From Chrysomallon squamiferum (lineage: Eukaryota > Mollusca > Gastropoda > Neomphalida > Peltospiridae): a stretch of 64,000 nt of DNA. The notes below the pieces were generated by a model. That model was not told where the DNA came from. It ran no database searches and saw only the letters and a list, made by a program, of their open reading frames with translations. Shown here piece after piece: positions 37,774 through 51,527 of the stretch (within the stretch, counting starts at the first letter, position 1; the number at the start of each line of letters is the position of its first letter). The stretch is from the NCBI GenBank assembly GCA_012295275.1, contig CM022667.1:22016672-22080671 (forward strand). Reading direction: 5' to 3'. A program made the position numbers and the translations under genes.

Positions 37774-38592
37774 CATTAGCTGTTAATTTTAATATTGTTT
37801 CTTGCTAGGTTTTGTGTAATTTTATTTTTGCACTGCTGTTAATGCACTTGAATACTTTTGGTTTCTATTTTATTAGCAGTTTTTCTTTATATCTTTTTAT
37901 ATATTAGATTTTTCTGAAAATATTTTAGACATTTTTAAAGACTGTCATTTCACACTGAAATATTTTTCTTCTAATCATAAAAAAAATAAATAAATAAATA
38001 ATAATAATAATAATAATAATAATCAATCAATCCATCATTTTTGCATTATTTAAAAAATTTGCCTGATTATTAAATTTCAAGTCTTTTTTTCTTATTGTAG
38101 ATGTGATAATTTTTATAATGAACCATGATAAAAGTTTGTTAATATAATAATTTTTTTGTAATTTGTGAACATTATTATGTAAAATGTTTTTGTTGTAGTG
38201 AGAAAAAAAATACTACTACTTAGTAAATACTTTTTAAAATCTAAATCTGCATTCACAAAAATTAGGTGTGTTTTTTCTTCAGATTAAGTCCTTTGTTGCA
38301 TATTTAATCTTTATCTAGTTCTCTTCTATTGTATTTTATTGATCTCACTGTTTACAGTGAAAGAAAAATATATTAAGAATAAAACCAAAACAAATTAACT
38401 AACCTGATATGGTTTAGTTAGCGTTTGTTAAATTTGATAACAAGTTAACTTTGATGCTGAGCATGTCATCTGTTTCTTTTGGGTTAATTTCATCTTGACA
38501 GTAGTAATTTATTTATTAATTTTGTTTGTTTGTTTGTTCATTAATATTATGAAAAATAAAATGAAAAATAAACAACAATTAATAATTCTATC

Positions 38593-38952
38593 TTTCATTA
38601 TTACAACTGTCCTTTCTATATTACAGTTTGGTTCAGTCAGATGACTGTTCTACAAAATTTGTTATGTTTTTTATCAGCTGCAATCTTTCAATTATCACAG
38701 AATAAAAGCATAAAATTTTATTCTTCAAAATGCACAAACACAGTGCAGAGGAATGGTATAAATACTTGATTATTTACTATACTGGCATGTATTTAACAAG
38801 AGTTATTCCTGTTTTTTGTTATCTATTGTTTGGAGTGAATTTAAATTATTTAAATATAAAAAAAAAAAAAAATGTTTTGTTCATAAAAATAGAGATAAAA
38901 AGGTCAAATGTTGTAGAAATTAATTTATTAATTGATAAATGTAGAAAAAACT
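38593..38952. repeat. Dispersed repeat, copy B
   Basis: This is the direct-orientation partner of 37418-37740 (see copy A). Copy B has a short insertion near 38635 and an A-run near 38860. Confidence 0.8.
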
Positions 38953-40626
38953 AAAAAGATGACAGGAATTTTTGTGTGCTTGTGTACACCTGTGTCCATA
39001 AATACAGTTAGAGATTTTATTTCTGTTTAACTTTAATTATCATCATTGTGGTTATCTATTTTTATTTTTAATTATTTTTTCAGACTGAAATATCCTTGCC
39101 ATCTTTGAAGATTCAAAAATTTAACTTTGTGTTTTATATTTAAATTCTTTATATGAATACTTTTTAAAGTTAATTCATTCTGTAGAAATGACAATCATTT
39201 TAATAAAAAATTATAATCATTTTAAAAATATTTTTCCATATAAAAAGTAATCATATTTTGTTTTAAATAAAACTGAAAGAACTACAATTGATAAAATGAA
39301 TATTACCATTAAGATAGATTTTAAATTTTTTATTTAATATAAAATCTCTCCATTTCATTTAATCCAGCTGACTCATTGCAGCATCTCCTTTCGCATGATC
39401 TACTGGAAACTTTCTAACAAGTGGCATTGTTGTGTGGTCATTGAGCGTATTTTCCAAGAATGAATGACTCTCAGGTTTCACAAGGCCTGTCAAGTTAATA
39501 GCTCCAAGAAAATCTTATCAAATCTTTATTAGGCTGATGAATTCACTCATTTAGCAAAACTGAAACTGATGGGGTTCAGCATGTTTGTGAATCATAAATG
39601 TTTGAATGTGAGACTGATGTGGTCAACCCACTTGGAGAGTTTGTCATATAATTGAGATTCTCATCAGCGAGCAAGAATGATTCAGCCATTATCACAACAG
39701 TCAAGTAACTGGCCATCATTTAAATAATTAAACAAAACATAAAAATAAACATAAAATTTTCACTGAGCTCTCATTCACTACTTCATTATTGTTATTCAGT
39801 AATATGTACAGAAACTACTACAGGATTCTTCAAAATATGTTACATTTTTCTGTTTTTATTTTTATTTTCAAAGATAAAATAAATCTATTAAATTTGGTTT
39901 AACCATGTTTATATTTAAATTTATTAAATAGTGATGTTGTTTTACATGCTGTACATTTTTTACCTTAAATTTTTGTTCTGCTCAGTTCCTTTTAAGGTAA
40001 CATTTTATAAGAAATATTAAAATTATTTTATTCACATAATTATATGGCAATATTACTTAATTCAAATTTATATATAAGCGTCATATTTTTGTGTTCTACT
40101 ATCTTTAAAAAACTTGTTTGTTGATTGTAAGTATTTTATGTTATCTCTCTTACCCTACTTTAGGTTTTGAACCTTCCTAGCAAAGAAGAAAAATTCTTCT
40201 AATTTGCCATACTTAATGAAGGCAAATAGTTTAGCTGAATTGGAACATTGTGAAAATAAAGCATGTTTTTCCTTCTACTGGAGAAAGGTTAAATCAACAT
40301 TTCATTATGTCTTTCATTTAAATATGAATATCTTGTGAAAACTGACAAAATTCTTAACACCACAGCAAGATAGATCAAATTACCTCTTCCCACATACACT
40401 GCGAGATCATCTTTACTCTGTAAACATGCTGTAGTTCTCCATCAGAAAGGAGACTGCTGATTTCCAAATTACATCTTCAACAAATAATGTTGTCTGCTTG
40501 TCTTTATTATTTTAACTATTTGTTGTTATGTCATTATTATTACTAGAAGTGCTAGTATTGTGGTAGTAGTGAAAGAGGTTGTTAATTGTATTTTTCTTAA
40601 AATTGTTGATTTTTTTATATATATAT

Positions 40627-40628
<2 letters not shown>

Positions 40629-40669
<41 letters not shown>
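40629..40669. repeat. (CA)n microsatellite
   Basis: A CA dinucleotide run of about 40 bp flanked by AT alternation. Confidence 0.95.
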
Positions 40670-40675
<6 letters not shown>

Positions 40676-41090
40676 GTGTAAGATATATATAAAACAAATT
40701 AAGAGCATTAATGAAAAAATTCACTGAAGAATTTAAAATACAAAAATAAATAGCATTTTTTAGCTGACCTTTCTAAAACAGTTCAGTAAACAAATAATGT
40801 AAACAGAAAATTCATGTTTTTATTTAGAATGTGTTTTATATCAACACATACAACAGAACAATAAATACTATATAGTACATTCTGATTGTCCCAAACAGAC
40901 AGCAAATATACACATTAAAACAGCACATATGAACTTGTCTCTCACACACACACACACACACATCATCTATTAGTACTTTGTTATGAGGAGAAACCTGCTT
41001 TAATGAAAATCAGAAACATGTGAACACTGCCAGTGTTGTCCCATGTTTATAAATGTTCATATCAAAAATGTGTATGTTACATTTAAACAG

Positions 41091-41192
41091 CAAGTTTGTG
41101 AAAATATGTTAAAAAATCCAGTTTGTGAAAATATGTTAAAAAATACAGTTAGTGAAATATGTTAAAATATCCAGTTGGTGAAAATGCTAAAA
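41091..41192. repeat. Minisatellite, unit about 26-27 bp, about 4 copies
   Basis: The unit CAGTTTGTGAAAATATGTTA plus AAAAAT is repeated. The first two copies are nearly identical and the last two are shortened and mutated (CAGTTAGTG, CAGTTGGTG). Confidence 0.88.
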
Positions 41193-41363
41193 CCATCCAA
41201 TGTATTGAATAAAAATTATAAATAATATATATTTAAATGTATATAACTGCACATTAAAAACAAATGTGCCAATGCTTTAGAAACATGTATAAACCAATTG
41301 TTAAAAATGTATAAACAAGCATTATTCATGTGTAAGCACAGTTAACATGTGGTAAAATGTGTG

Positions 41364-41457
41364 GTGATATTTACTGTGTAGTTAAATATGTAGTGATATT
41401 TACTGTGTAGTTAAATATGTAGTGATATTTACTGTGTAGTTAAATATGTAGTGATAT
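41364..41457. repeat. Minisatellite, 29-bp unit, about 3.2 copies
   Basis: GTGATATTTACTGTGTAGTT plus AAATATGTA repeats with starts at 41364, 41393, 41422 and 41451. The internal copies look identical. Confidence 0.93.
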
Positions 41458-44400
41458 ACAAATGTACATTACAACAGCAGCTGGTGTGACTCTACTATAA
41501 GATTTTTTTGATGAAATTTGTACACAAGCACATAACAACAGCAAATATATTTAACATTTGAACTGAGGATGGAGATGACAGCAAATATAAAAATAGATAA
41601 ATTTTGCTGTTTATCCCCTACATTTCTTTGATTCTATTTTTTTTTTTTTTTTTTTGCATCATAATATTAAAGTTTTTCTATAATGAAGAATTACCTGTAA
41701 TAAGAGTAGGAAAGAATTATGATTTTTTTATCTTACAGAAATTTAATTTTACTATTATGTTATTATTATTAATATTTTTCTAATTTTTATATTTCTTGTT
41801 TTGAAATACTTATTAAAATAAATACAGTTATTAAAATATTTGAATCTTCAGGTATGTGGGATTAAAAAAAAAAGAGAAAAAAAGCATTAAAGAAAAAACA
41901 TAGGCATGTAAAAAAAGCACACATGCATTCATGAACATGGTATAAAACAAAGCTCATACTAGTGTAGTTAACCAAACACTACTGACCTTACACAACTGCA
42001 CAGACATTTAGTACATGTCAACCCAAAGTATTTACTCTGATAACAAAACAGACTCACATATCAAGCCAATAATTTTAGGAGATATCAACTAATGTTTTTA
42101 GTAGTTGTTACATGTGACAGTTGTTTAAATATTAAGCTAAATGAATAGTTCATTTACTCTGGTAAATATCTTCAGACAAAGGCTTGAAAATTGTCTGGCT
42201 TTATCTACTGATGATGATGAAGATAAGAAATGATCAAGAAGGAGTCGATCATATAGCTTGCAAGAAGAATAGTTTATGTCATCCTTAAGAACTCAAAATA
42301 TCAACATTACTAAAAAAATAATAATAATAATAATTAAAAAAGTAAGTAGAAATAAATAGAATTGCCAGAACAATCATAAAAGCAAATTATTCATTCCATA
42401 TTAATTATTACAAAATCGATAATTATTTTAATGTAATAAATTTTATGGACCACACCATATTATGTAGATGCATAAAATTACAATAATATTTTCTTGTTCT
42501 AATCACTTGAAGTACATGTACATCATTCATCATCATGGACATTTGGAGCAGTGTATATTGTTATTACCAAATAGGTATATTCAGCTGAACAGAATTTAAT
42601 GTAAGTAAGAAATATGTATATTTAATATGTTTTCATTCTCTCTAAAAAAAATAAAAAATAAAAATATTATTATTTATTTTTTTTTTTAAAGTTTATTGAG
42701 GAGTTAGTACATTTATAAAATCAGGAATTAAATGCCTGCCCAACCAAACATTGTTTGTTTTAATCAGTAACAAACTGGAAATTCTGTTAGCTATATTATC
42801 AATATGTCACAAAACAGAAAAATATATTCTCTGATCATAATGGGTTTTTTCTGGGGTTTATATTTTTTTTATAATTTTACACTCATTATAAATTAAAACA
42901 AAATTATTAAAGCAAACATTTTATTTAGCTAATTAATAATTTTAATAAATATCTTAAGGTGTAATTAAGAAAATAATAAAATCACATGATCTTTGTCATA
43001 GATATAAGAATTTTTCTTTTCGATTCTGAGGAATTAGAAAATAAAATTATATAATATTAAAAAAAAATGTTTTCTAACAAGCATCCAGTTGGTTTCTCAG
43101 AGACAGTGATAAATGTTTGTTTTTGTTTTATTTTTATTTTTTTATGTTAGAGATTTCTTACTTGTAGTCAGTCAGAAAAACAGTGAGTCACACAGATTTT
43201 CTTTCTCATTATTTAAGTAACTATTTTGTTTGACAACTTTAACATGATGTCTTACAAAAAAGTCATAATTATTATTTTATCCTCCATGTTCAGTCTGATA
43301 CCAGTCTAAGAAATTATTTGAGTTGACAAGAATGATTTTAGTTTACCATTCCCAAGAGAAGGGATGATATTTTGTCTTTCTCTATTTCCATTTCCATGCT
43401 TTCCAATCAGGTCATATGACCTTGTTTATCTGAGAACACTGAATCAGATGCATGTTAATAACTGTAGCTGTGTGGTCTCTTAACACAGTCTTTGATCATG
43501 CTGCACTAATGTCCTGCACTGAACAGTTATCTGATGAAAATTATTATAACACAAGCACTATCTTTATTAAAAACTATGTAATGTAACACTCTCTGAGATA
43601 AGAATGTGGGGAATAAGAACCTATAAATATTATTTAAAAAAAGAGAAAGAAAAAAGTATGGATACATGTTTCAGGAAAAAAGGAAAACATTCTAATATTT
43701 TTATTTTGCAATCCATTATAATATTACCATAATTTCTTTTTTCTAAATACACATACAGATTTGTATACCTACTACCTGATACCAGATATTAGATTTGATG
43801 ATAATGTTATTATTATTACTATTATTATCATCATCATCATCTGGATGTGCAATTTAACACATTAAATAAAATTTATCAGGAAAAAGTGAGACAAATCAAA
43901 AAGTTTCACATTTTCAACCTCAAATGAGATTTTCTAAATAAAGATGGAATTTCTGTCCATGTTTTCTAAATTCTGATAACTTTCTTTGTTGGACAGATTT
44001 CTCACCACTTTTTTGTTAACTTTAGAAAACATTTTACTATTTTCTTAATTTTTACCAAGTTCAGTTTAATTAATATTTGTTACAGTTTAATAACACTGAA
44101 GACCATTTATATATTTTCCAGTTTTGATTAACTTTTATAACTTTTTTCGTCTCATTCATTAACATGATTTCTTTATAAACTATTTATTTTTTTATTTTCT
44201 TGACACAGATTGTCAGAGATTGTGTAAGCCTGCAGAATTCCCTCACATGCAACTGTGAACATCTTTCATGTATCAGTTTTCTGATAACACATCTTATTAA
44301 AACAACTACCATCTTCACTTCTTTGTCACTGTTTCCAGTTCAAAGTTACACATCATCTTTTGTCTCAAACCCCAAACATGACAGTATTCAGTGCATGTTG

Positions 44401-44687
44401 CACTGAAAACCACTCTGATGTGAGTTTGGCATATTTTTAATATTCAGAAAGAACAATGTGGTTTTCCTTGTTGACATCTGCTGCCACATACAGTCACTTC
44501 ATATCAAAGTTCTGATGGACCGTTTATATTACACATTTATTTAATACATATTTTATTTAGATATTGCAAAAACTCTCAGTCCATGGAGTTCAAGATAACA
44601 TCTTAATTTAACTTTCTTCTTCATTTTCTGTCAGAGCTGTGTACTGTTAACTATTAAGTCATTTTTTTTGTTGATTTTTCACAAATG

Positions 44688-44962
44688 CTACAGATTTACA
44701 GGCAATGAAACTTTTTCTGTTCCCTGGCTGTATGTGACACTGGTGCTGTTGTTAGAACGGTTGGACTTGCCTGACTTGCTGCTGGTTGGGGTATATGATC
44801 TTTGCTGCGTCTGCTGTGTGGTGTACTGGGTATTCATTGTGAATGGATCCTTGATGTAAGCTGAATACACTGAACCATGTGGAGTTGGGTAAACTGGCTG
44901 CATTGGATAGTATCCTTGGTGATTGTAGGCATGATTGTTGAATGGACCTCCTGTCCGCTGTC
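44688..44962 (-). CDS. Shisa/CYYR1-like membrane protein, last exon (cytoplasmic tail)
   Basis: This terminal exon encodes a low-complexity tail rich in Tyr, Thr, Gln, Asn and Ser, with the start GQRTGGPFNNHAYNHQGYYP, then QPVYPTPHG and the end KVSLPVNL before TAG. It is joined in phase 1 to the exon at 46153: CAAG + GA makes Gly, giving SSNYQGQRTGG. The acceptor is TTGATTAATTCAG. A longer reading into the intron, beginning at about 45113, is an artefact. Tyr/Pro-rich cytosolic tails after one membrane segment are usual in Shisa and CYYR1-type proteins, where they recruit trafficking or ubiquitin-ligase partners, but no PPxY motif is present. TTTATT (AATAAA on the - strand) at 44552 and 44536 could be the polyadenylation signals. 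Confidence 0.75.
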
Positions 44963-45759
44963 CTGAATTAATCAAATTTAGACAAATGTGAAATAAGAAC
45001 ATTTTGGAAGACCTAAAAGTAAAAGTGTGGTCAGAAAGACAAAACAAAATAATGTTAAAAGTTTCATAATACAATAAATATGTTTTAAAAATACTATAAA
45101 ATAAAAATGCCATCAGACTAAAATCAAAAATAATTTTTAAATATGTATAATAATCATTTGTTTCCTATAGTGATTTACAGTTCTTCAGTAAAATCCACTT
45201 GAAAATCTAACATATTTACTATAAGTAATGTAATGGAAGATCAGTAATTTTCTTTATTTGTCATGAAACAAAATCCAGCAAAGCAGAAAAAGCAACAATC
45301 ACACCTTTAATGTTTCCACTAAACAGCTTTCATTTGGGACTGTTTTTCAACAAAGCACCTTGAATTATCAGCTTAGGTTTCACAAATCTTAGATATGAGA
45401 ATTATGTTCTGATTTTACATTGATACTGATTTGGATTTGAATAAATTAGTTAAAAAATTAAAAATAGTTCACTGAAAGATACCTTTATGTTACATCAATA
45501 GCTAAATTAATTATCTAGGTATTTCTAAAACTCCAAAAACAAACCTGTTGCTGTCTGCAACTTACAATGAGTTTTTGAAAGTAATATCTTACATCACTTT
45601 AATGTACTTTCCAGATCAGTCACACCAGATCAGTAAAAAAACCCAGAAAAACAGTAAAGCAACAAATACAACAGAAATGATTTTTTTGTTCTTATTCACA
45701 CTGGATAAACACCCCAGTCTTTGATGTCACTACTGAACAAAACTTCTTTTCAATTATTA

Positions 45760-45796
<37 letters not shown>

Positions 45797-46152
45797 TTAA
45801 TGATGCATACGAATGTAAAGATATGCTACAGAAAATGTAAACATTTAAAGCAAAATATAAATCTCCTAAAATATGCAAATAACCATGGAATTAACAAGAG
45901 TCCTAGAACAATAAAAATAAAAATGTTTAAAGAATTAACTTTATCAGTCTATAGCTATCTAATCAAACTGTTTTAAAACTCTGGGAAGATGTAGAACTAC
46001 AGGACTGTGCTATGGCTGGGATATAAGTGTTGTTATCAAAAGACACACAAATGGATCTAGTAAGCTGCAAGGATCCCATAAGCATATAGTCAGCGTGTTT
46101 TAAAACAGAAGGGAAAAAATAAAATAACACAAAGGTGCCTTTCTTTGATTAC
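44963..46152 (-). other. Intron of the Shisa/CYYR1-like gene
   Basis: A 1190-bp intron with ends GTAATC and TTCAG, phase 1 on both sides. It contains an ATT microsatellite at about 45763-45795. Confidence 0.8.
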
Positions 46153-46362
46153 CTTGGTAGTTAGATGATGGAGCACCATTGGTGACAATTGTTGTTGTGG
46201 TTGTAGTGACAGTGCCAGTGTCCTGGGACTTCTTACAGACTGATCTACGACAGCAGTAAACAAGAGCAACAACACAAGCAATGAAAATTATGATGCTGCC
46301 AACAGTTATTGCAATTGATGCTGTTACACCAAGTGACAAGAAGCGATTGATTAAACCATTAT
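46153..46362 (-). CDS. Shisa/CYYR1-like membrane protein, transmembrane exon
   Basis: This 210-bp internal exon reads NGLINRFLSLGVTASIAITV, then GSIIIFIACVVALVYCCRRS and VCKKSQDTG, followed by a run of six Thr in TVTTTTTTIVTNGAPSSNYQ. The hydrophobic stretch (about 25 residues) followed by a palmitoylation-type CC and basic RR/KK is a single-pass type I membrane anchor. The acceptor is TTTTTCAG and the donor CAAG|GTAATC; the exon is phase 1 at both ends. The upstream exon, expected to hold a signal peptide and a cysteine-rich ectodomain, was not found to the right in this window. The family name is a resemblance in architecture, not a confident orthology; other short Tyr-rich single-pass proteins could look the same. 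Confidence 0.72.
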
Positions 46363-49300
46363 CTGAAAAATAAAATAAATAAAATAATCAAACATAATCA
46401 GGTGTGTTTCAACTTCAAGGTTAACACAAGTATCAAATTACTCATTCTACATTCTGCAGACACAGATTTGTATGATGCATTCAGTGTGAATGCACAGGAA
46501 TTAATGTATCAGATGTTTTATTCTTTGACAGATATCTGTTCATATTCAAAGACATTTATATTTTAGAACAAATTTATTAATAATAAAAAGATCTAGTTCA
46601 GAATTAAAATTATTTTCCAAATGTTTATTTTCTTTACTAATATTGCAAACTACAGTTTGAAAAGGCTTGGGGGATGGGTTTCTGATTTTTATTTATTAAC
46701 AGAATGAGTAAGGGCTAAACACTTAAAAGATAATCTAATCTTAAATGAAGATTATTGTAATGAAACCATTTTAAGATTTTTAGTTAGAAAACAATGAAAA
46801 ACAAAAATAAAAATAAATAGGCCTACATATTTTTCAAATATGAATAAACGCAATTAATTTTAACTTCAATAATTTATTATCCTTTTTTATTAAAGTATTA
46901 ACAGAACAGTACAGTTAGGTAGTATCAACAGTTTCTGAAAGCAGCCTCTTAAAGTCAAAGAAAGTAAAATGGTCAAGGTCATTAATGAAACTGAACCTAT
47001 CACTGCAGAATGTGCTCGTTGTGGAAAACCTTTGAGACAGCCCCTTAATTATAATCTTGAGTTGCAAAATTTGTTTCCAAGAGATCTTTTAGCCTTCTGG
47101 AGGGTATAATGGATGTAAGTAATTGTAGAAATTTGTGAAGAAAATCTGAAGGTGAAAACTACATTTATAGAAATGCTTGAATATAGCTGTAGGAACTGCT
47201 ACAGCTGACAGTGAAAGTGGATGAAAATGGTGTAATTTAGTTTGCAGAATTGGCATAAATGACTGCCCATGTTTCAGGCAAACACTATGTTTGATTTAAT
47301 TAATACTGGCTTCAGACAAGCAGGAGAATACAATCTGATGACAATTTAGTTTCAAAATTTATACCTAGTGTGTCTAATCAATGAAAAGTGAAAATATAAT
47401 TTTATAATTATAATACAAGATGTTTTACTGCACCATAAAAAGTATTTATAACAACAGGGTCAGACTCTTAGTTATCTTATGTATCTTTTACAGATACCTT
47501 TACTGGCACTGATGTACTTACATATATATATACTCACACACACACAAACATATTGATGCAAATACATACATACTTAATTATATAATTATCTATTACACAC
47601 ACACACACAAACATACATATATGTATAAACATATAAGCATATATTAAATTGCTTAAATTTAAATGGCATACAGTTAATTTAAGAAAAAAGACTGCGACAT
47701 GGCATCCATTTTTCATTTTTTATAACTTTCATAAAGAATAAAATACCGTGCTGATTCCATCCAGCTCTGAATGTTTGTTTTCATTATATAAAATGTTACA
47801 AAGTATCAACATTAGAAATTTTTGTAATTACTTTTTGGATTGATTAAATTAATTCACATTTATTTGTCTAGATGAATAAACAGGGATAACTAAGCAATGA
47901 AAACATTTAGACGTTATCTCTTTATTACAACATTAAAATCAATACAGAGATTATCTGACTTTTCCCAGTGGAAGTAACTCTCCTAGATACTGACAGATTT
48001 ATACAAAGGTAAATCTTATGTTTGGCTTTATTTTAAAAAATTAACAATGAAGGAAAACATCAATTCAGATCAAATTAAAAATATATATAAAGAAAGAAAG
48101 AAAAGAAAGAAAATGTAAAAGACAATAAAGAATTAAAAATAAAAATAAAAATTGATAACAATGAATGTGTAGATGTCAGATTAATCTATCTAGATTAATT
48201 ATCCAGATAGAAAGACTGATGGTGAAAGAAAAATATCCTGCAACAAATCAAATTCAACATGAAATTATACAAATGCAGATTTTTTCCCCTTATCCCTACA
48301 TGGTGTAAGTGAAAAGTTCTCAGTAATTCTTATTGTCAGTCTGCTGTTAACACTTAGAGATATCTGTCAAAAGAAAAAGCATGTCTTGATAGATCATCTT
48401 TCTTGCCTATCCAGAGGGTTTAATTCAAGACAGAGTGAGAGAGAGAAAAAATACATCCATCAAGCAACTAATTTATCAAACAAATTTTGTTTACAGGCAG
48501 TCCTCCACCAATATTACAAAAGTAGAGAGACAAAAAGAAATATCTAACACTAGTCAAGGCAGTGATAACATAATAACTCTGCTGAAACATACAATGCTCC
48601 AACAAGATGTTAACTATGAGAAATCAACACAATCTGATAATGCACTTTCCCCTATTATAGACAGAAAAGAAAAATGGAAAGGAATATATAAGTTGAATTG
48701 GTACTTTTTGCTTCTTTATTTTATTTATTTATTTATTTATTTATTTATTTTTTATTAATAATATTATTTTTTCTAATTCTGTTTTATAAAATTCAATTTA
48801 TTCTTGGTAATCTTCTCATTTTAATTTATTCCCCATTACCTAAGTTTGCAGAATTTAATTTATAATTTATTTACTACCATTCATCCCTTAATATAATCAT
48901 TCTTCCATGTATTCTATATTCTATCTTAAACCTTCACTTTTTACATCTTTTCATTCAACCACAAGTAATAATAATAACATAAAACAAATAATTCTGCTTC
49001 ATGTACATCAATGAGTTATCATCATTTTATAGCTGAACTTTCTTGATAACAGTATCCTTTGCTTAATTCTAAATGGGTTCATTAGCAAATTTTGTATGTC
49101 TGACAAACAATCTGTGCCAAACTAATTGAAGATTATTCTCCATGGAATTCAGGTCGTATGTGTATGTGCAGAACATGTCAGATGAACAGTATACATTTTG
49201 TCAGAATAAGAGCAGACAATCTGTGTTTCTGGTTTATAAAGATGAACTTGCTGAACTGAATGAATGAACGTAGATATGGTGATATGAGACAAGACAGTGT

Positions 49301-51377
49301 GGAAAGGTTAATGTGATAAAATGCCATGAATTGTGTAATAAAGTGCACGAGATACATATTTTTGAAAAAAAGAGATGGTATGTTTAATTTGATAAAATGC
49401 CAGGAAAAATGCAACAAAGTACATGCAAAGAAAATTTATGTTTATTTTTTAAATTAACAGAAATGATAAAGATAAAATGCCAGTATAATGTAGTGCATGA
49501 GATTGGTATTAAAAATAATTAATATATATGTTTAAAGAAAAATAATTGCAACAAGACTTAGAATGAAAGCAACAAATCTGACAATGAAGTTGTTGGCATT
49601 TAAAATGAAAGAAAACATAGATTTGTATATTTTTTTTTTTTTTTTTTAAAGTGTTAAGAACCGTATTAATTCAAAATTATTGTACACATAGTTTATTGGG
49701 TTTTTTTAAATTAATATAGTGAAAATAAACATGTTTAAGTAAAGACATGAAACATTTTTGCTGTCAGTTATGAATGTAAATAGCATCTAAATGAGAATTT
49801 GTTTTTCTGGTAATTGTTTTCTGGTAAATCAAATAATAAAGACTCAAGCGTTTTCTGCCATTTTAACATAGCTATGGCAAAGTCATAACATCCTTTTGTT
49901 TTGAATTATTTTGACATTCTGCTGAACTAAAGTGCTAATGCAGAAATGAATGAGTTGTGATCTTGTGTTGGAAATCAAAGGAAAAAATAGAAACAAAATA
50001 TTTCCCCTGATATTCCCAAACAACCAAGGAATTGCTTTATTTAATATATAGTATATTTTAGATAGAATTAGTTTATATAATATACATTATAGTAAATAAA
50101 TAAAAAAGAAAGAAAGAAAGTAATAATAATAATAAAAATAAAATGTAAATAAAATTTAAGTTACATTCCTCAAATTAGACATTAGACCTGCACCACTGAA
50201 TATTTTCTGCAGTCAATGGAGCCAGTACAATGTTGTTGTTTTTTTAATTTCTGAATCCATCATGTATAAAAAATATTTTAATTATATGTCAACAGTTTTA
50301 GCATACTCTTTGTAGTTCTCACTAACTGAAATGTTTACTCTATAAACAGTTTCATTTACATAATAATCAGAAGATACAACAACATCAATAATAATAAGAA
50401 GAAAAACTATTTTAGTAATGTATTCAGTACATTTTTAATCAAAGGTTATAATCAAGGATCATACAGATAACTTGTAATCACATCCATGTAGCCATGGCAA
50501 GTGTAGAAAAATAATAAATGAGGGCACTGAGAAGGATCAGTTGAGCAATCTCTCATACCTCAGTCGTACTGTAACTGTGCTAAGCCTCTCTTCAGAATGA
50601 AAAACAATTATCTAAATATTCACAAATTTAGTTAATACCAGCTTTATATTCCAGGATATATATATATAAACAATATAACTATATATTTCAAGCCAGTCAT
50701 AGAGTTAATCAAGTTTGTGCAGTAAGTGTTTGCTTGAAATGAAATAAAATTATTTGCAACAGGACATCCTCAGTACGAAGAATTAACAAAACTACAGTGT
50801 GCTGGGGCGTTATTAAATAAACATGTTACTGCAGATGGCTCCACTGTAAACAAAATATCATTGTTGTATCTTCTAACAATGGTCATGAATGAACAGTTTT
50901 GTCAGATTAATGGAGTTGTTCTACCAGAACCTGACTGGAAGCAATTCTCAACTCCAAGATAATGTAATAACTAGTCAGCCATTTTTAATCCAAGCATACA
51001 TTAACTAATGATTCACTAATGATTCACATTGTTTTGTAATGATCAATTTAAAAAAAATGTTTTCAGACTTTTATCTGGTTAATGAATTTTCGGGTTGGTA
51101 TTTTTATATTTTGTATATTATATTATACTTCTTTGGCAAAATATGATTTAATGAAAGGCTACTAACAATGATAGCAATGCCTGAACAGTCATTCTTTGAA
51201 ACATTCAGAATCAACCCAGTTCAGATTATTTACACAAACACCTTTTCCTGACAAATCCAGCAGAATACAATTAATATAAATTAATGTTATAATTTTCTGT
51301 TAACAAAGTTCTTAAGTGTTTTCCTAACATCAGCTGCCAATGGTTTGTAATGTCTTCAGAATCCATCTAAAGGATCT
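46363..51377. other. Non-coding: probable intron of the membrane-protein gene
   Basis: No exon could be assigned. A + strand open frame at 46968-47108 starts MVKVINETEPITAECARCGK and contains a CxxC pair; it ends at a stop and has no recognised relatives, and may be a fragment of an old element. CA, ATTT (48716-48750) and poly-T (about 49631-49647) runs are present. Confidence 0.5.
48716..48750. repeat. (ATTT)n microsatellite
   Basis: A tetranucleotide ATTT run of about 34 bp. Confidence 0.9.
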
Positions 51378-51527
51378 AATTTGACGGCTTAGTCCCATTT
51401 GGTAGAATCCCATTTCGTAGAAAGGCTAAATGTGGTTCAGTGGTCTTATTGACATGTTTGGTTTTACCTCAGTCATTTTAATGAACTGCTCCAGATTATT
51501 TGGAAAGTGATTATTATTGTATAAATA

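Larger units (their letters stand above)
38953..44535. other. Non-coding AT-rich stretch downstream of the membrane-protein gene
   Basis: No coding exon is supported. A less AT-rich patch at 39360-39720 includes a 38-codon open frame from about 39541 with no recognised homology. A (CA)n run is at 40629-40669 with another at about 40946-40963. Two minisatellites with unrelated units lie at 41091-41192 and 41364-41457. The rest is AT-rich DNA with short A/T runs. Confidence 0.6.

Noticed and set aside
40512-40724. Cys-Val repeat frames on the - strand
   Set aside because: They are translation of a CA/GT microsatellite.
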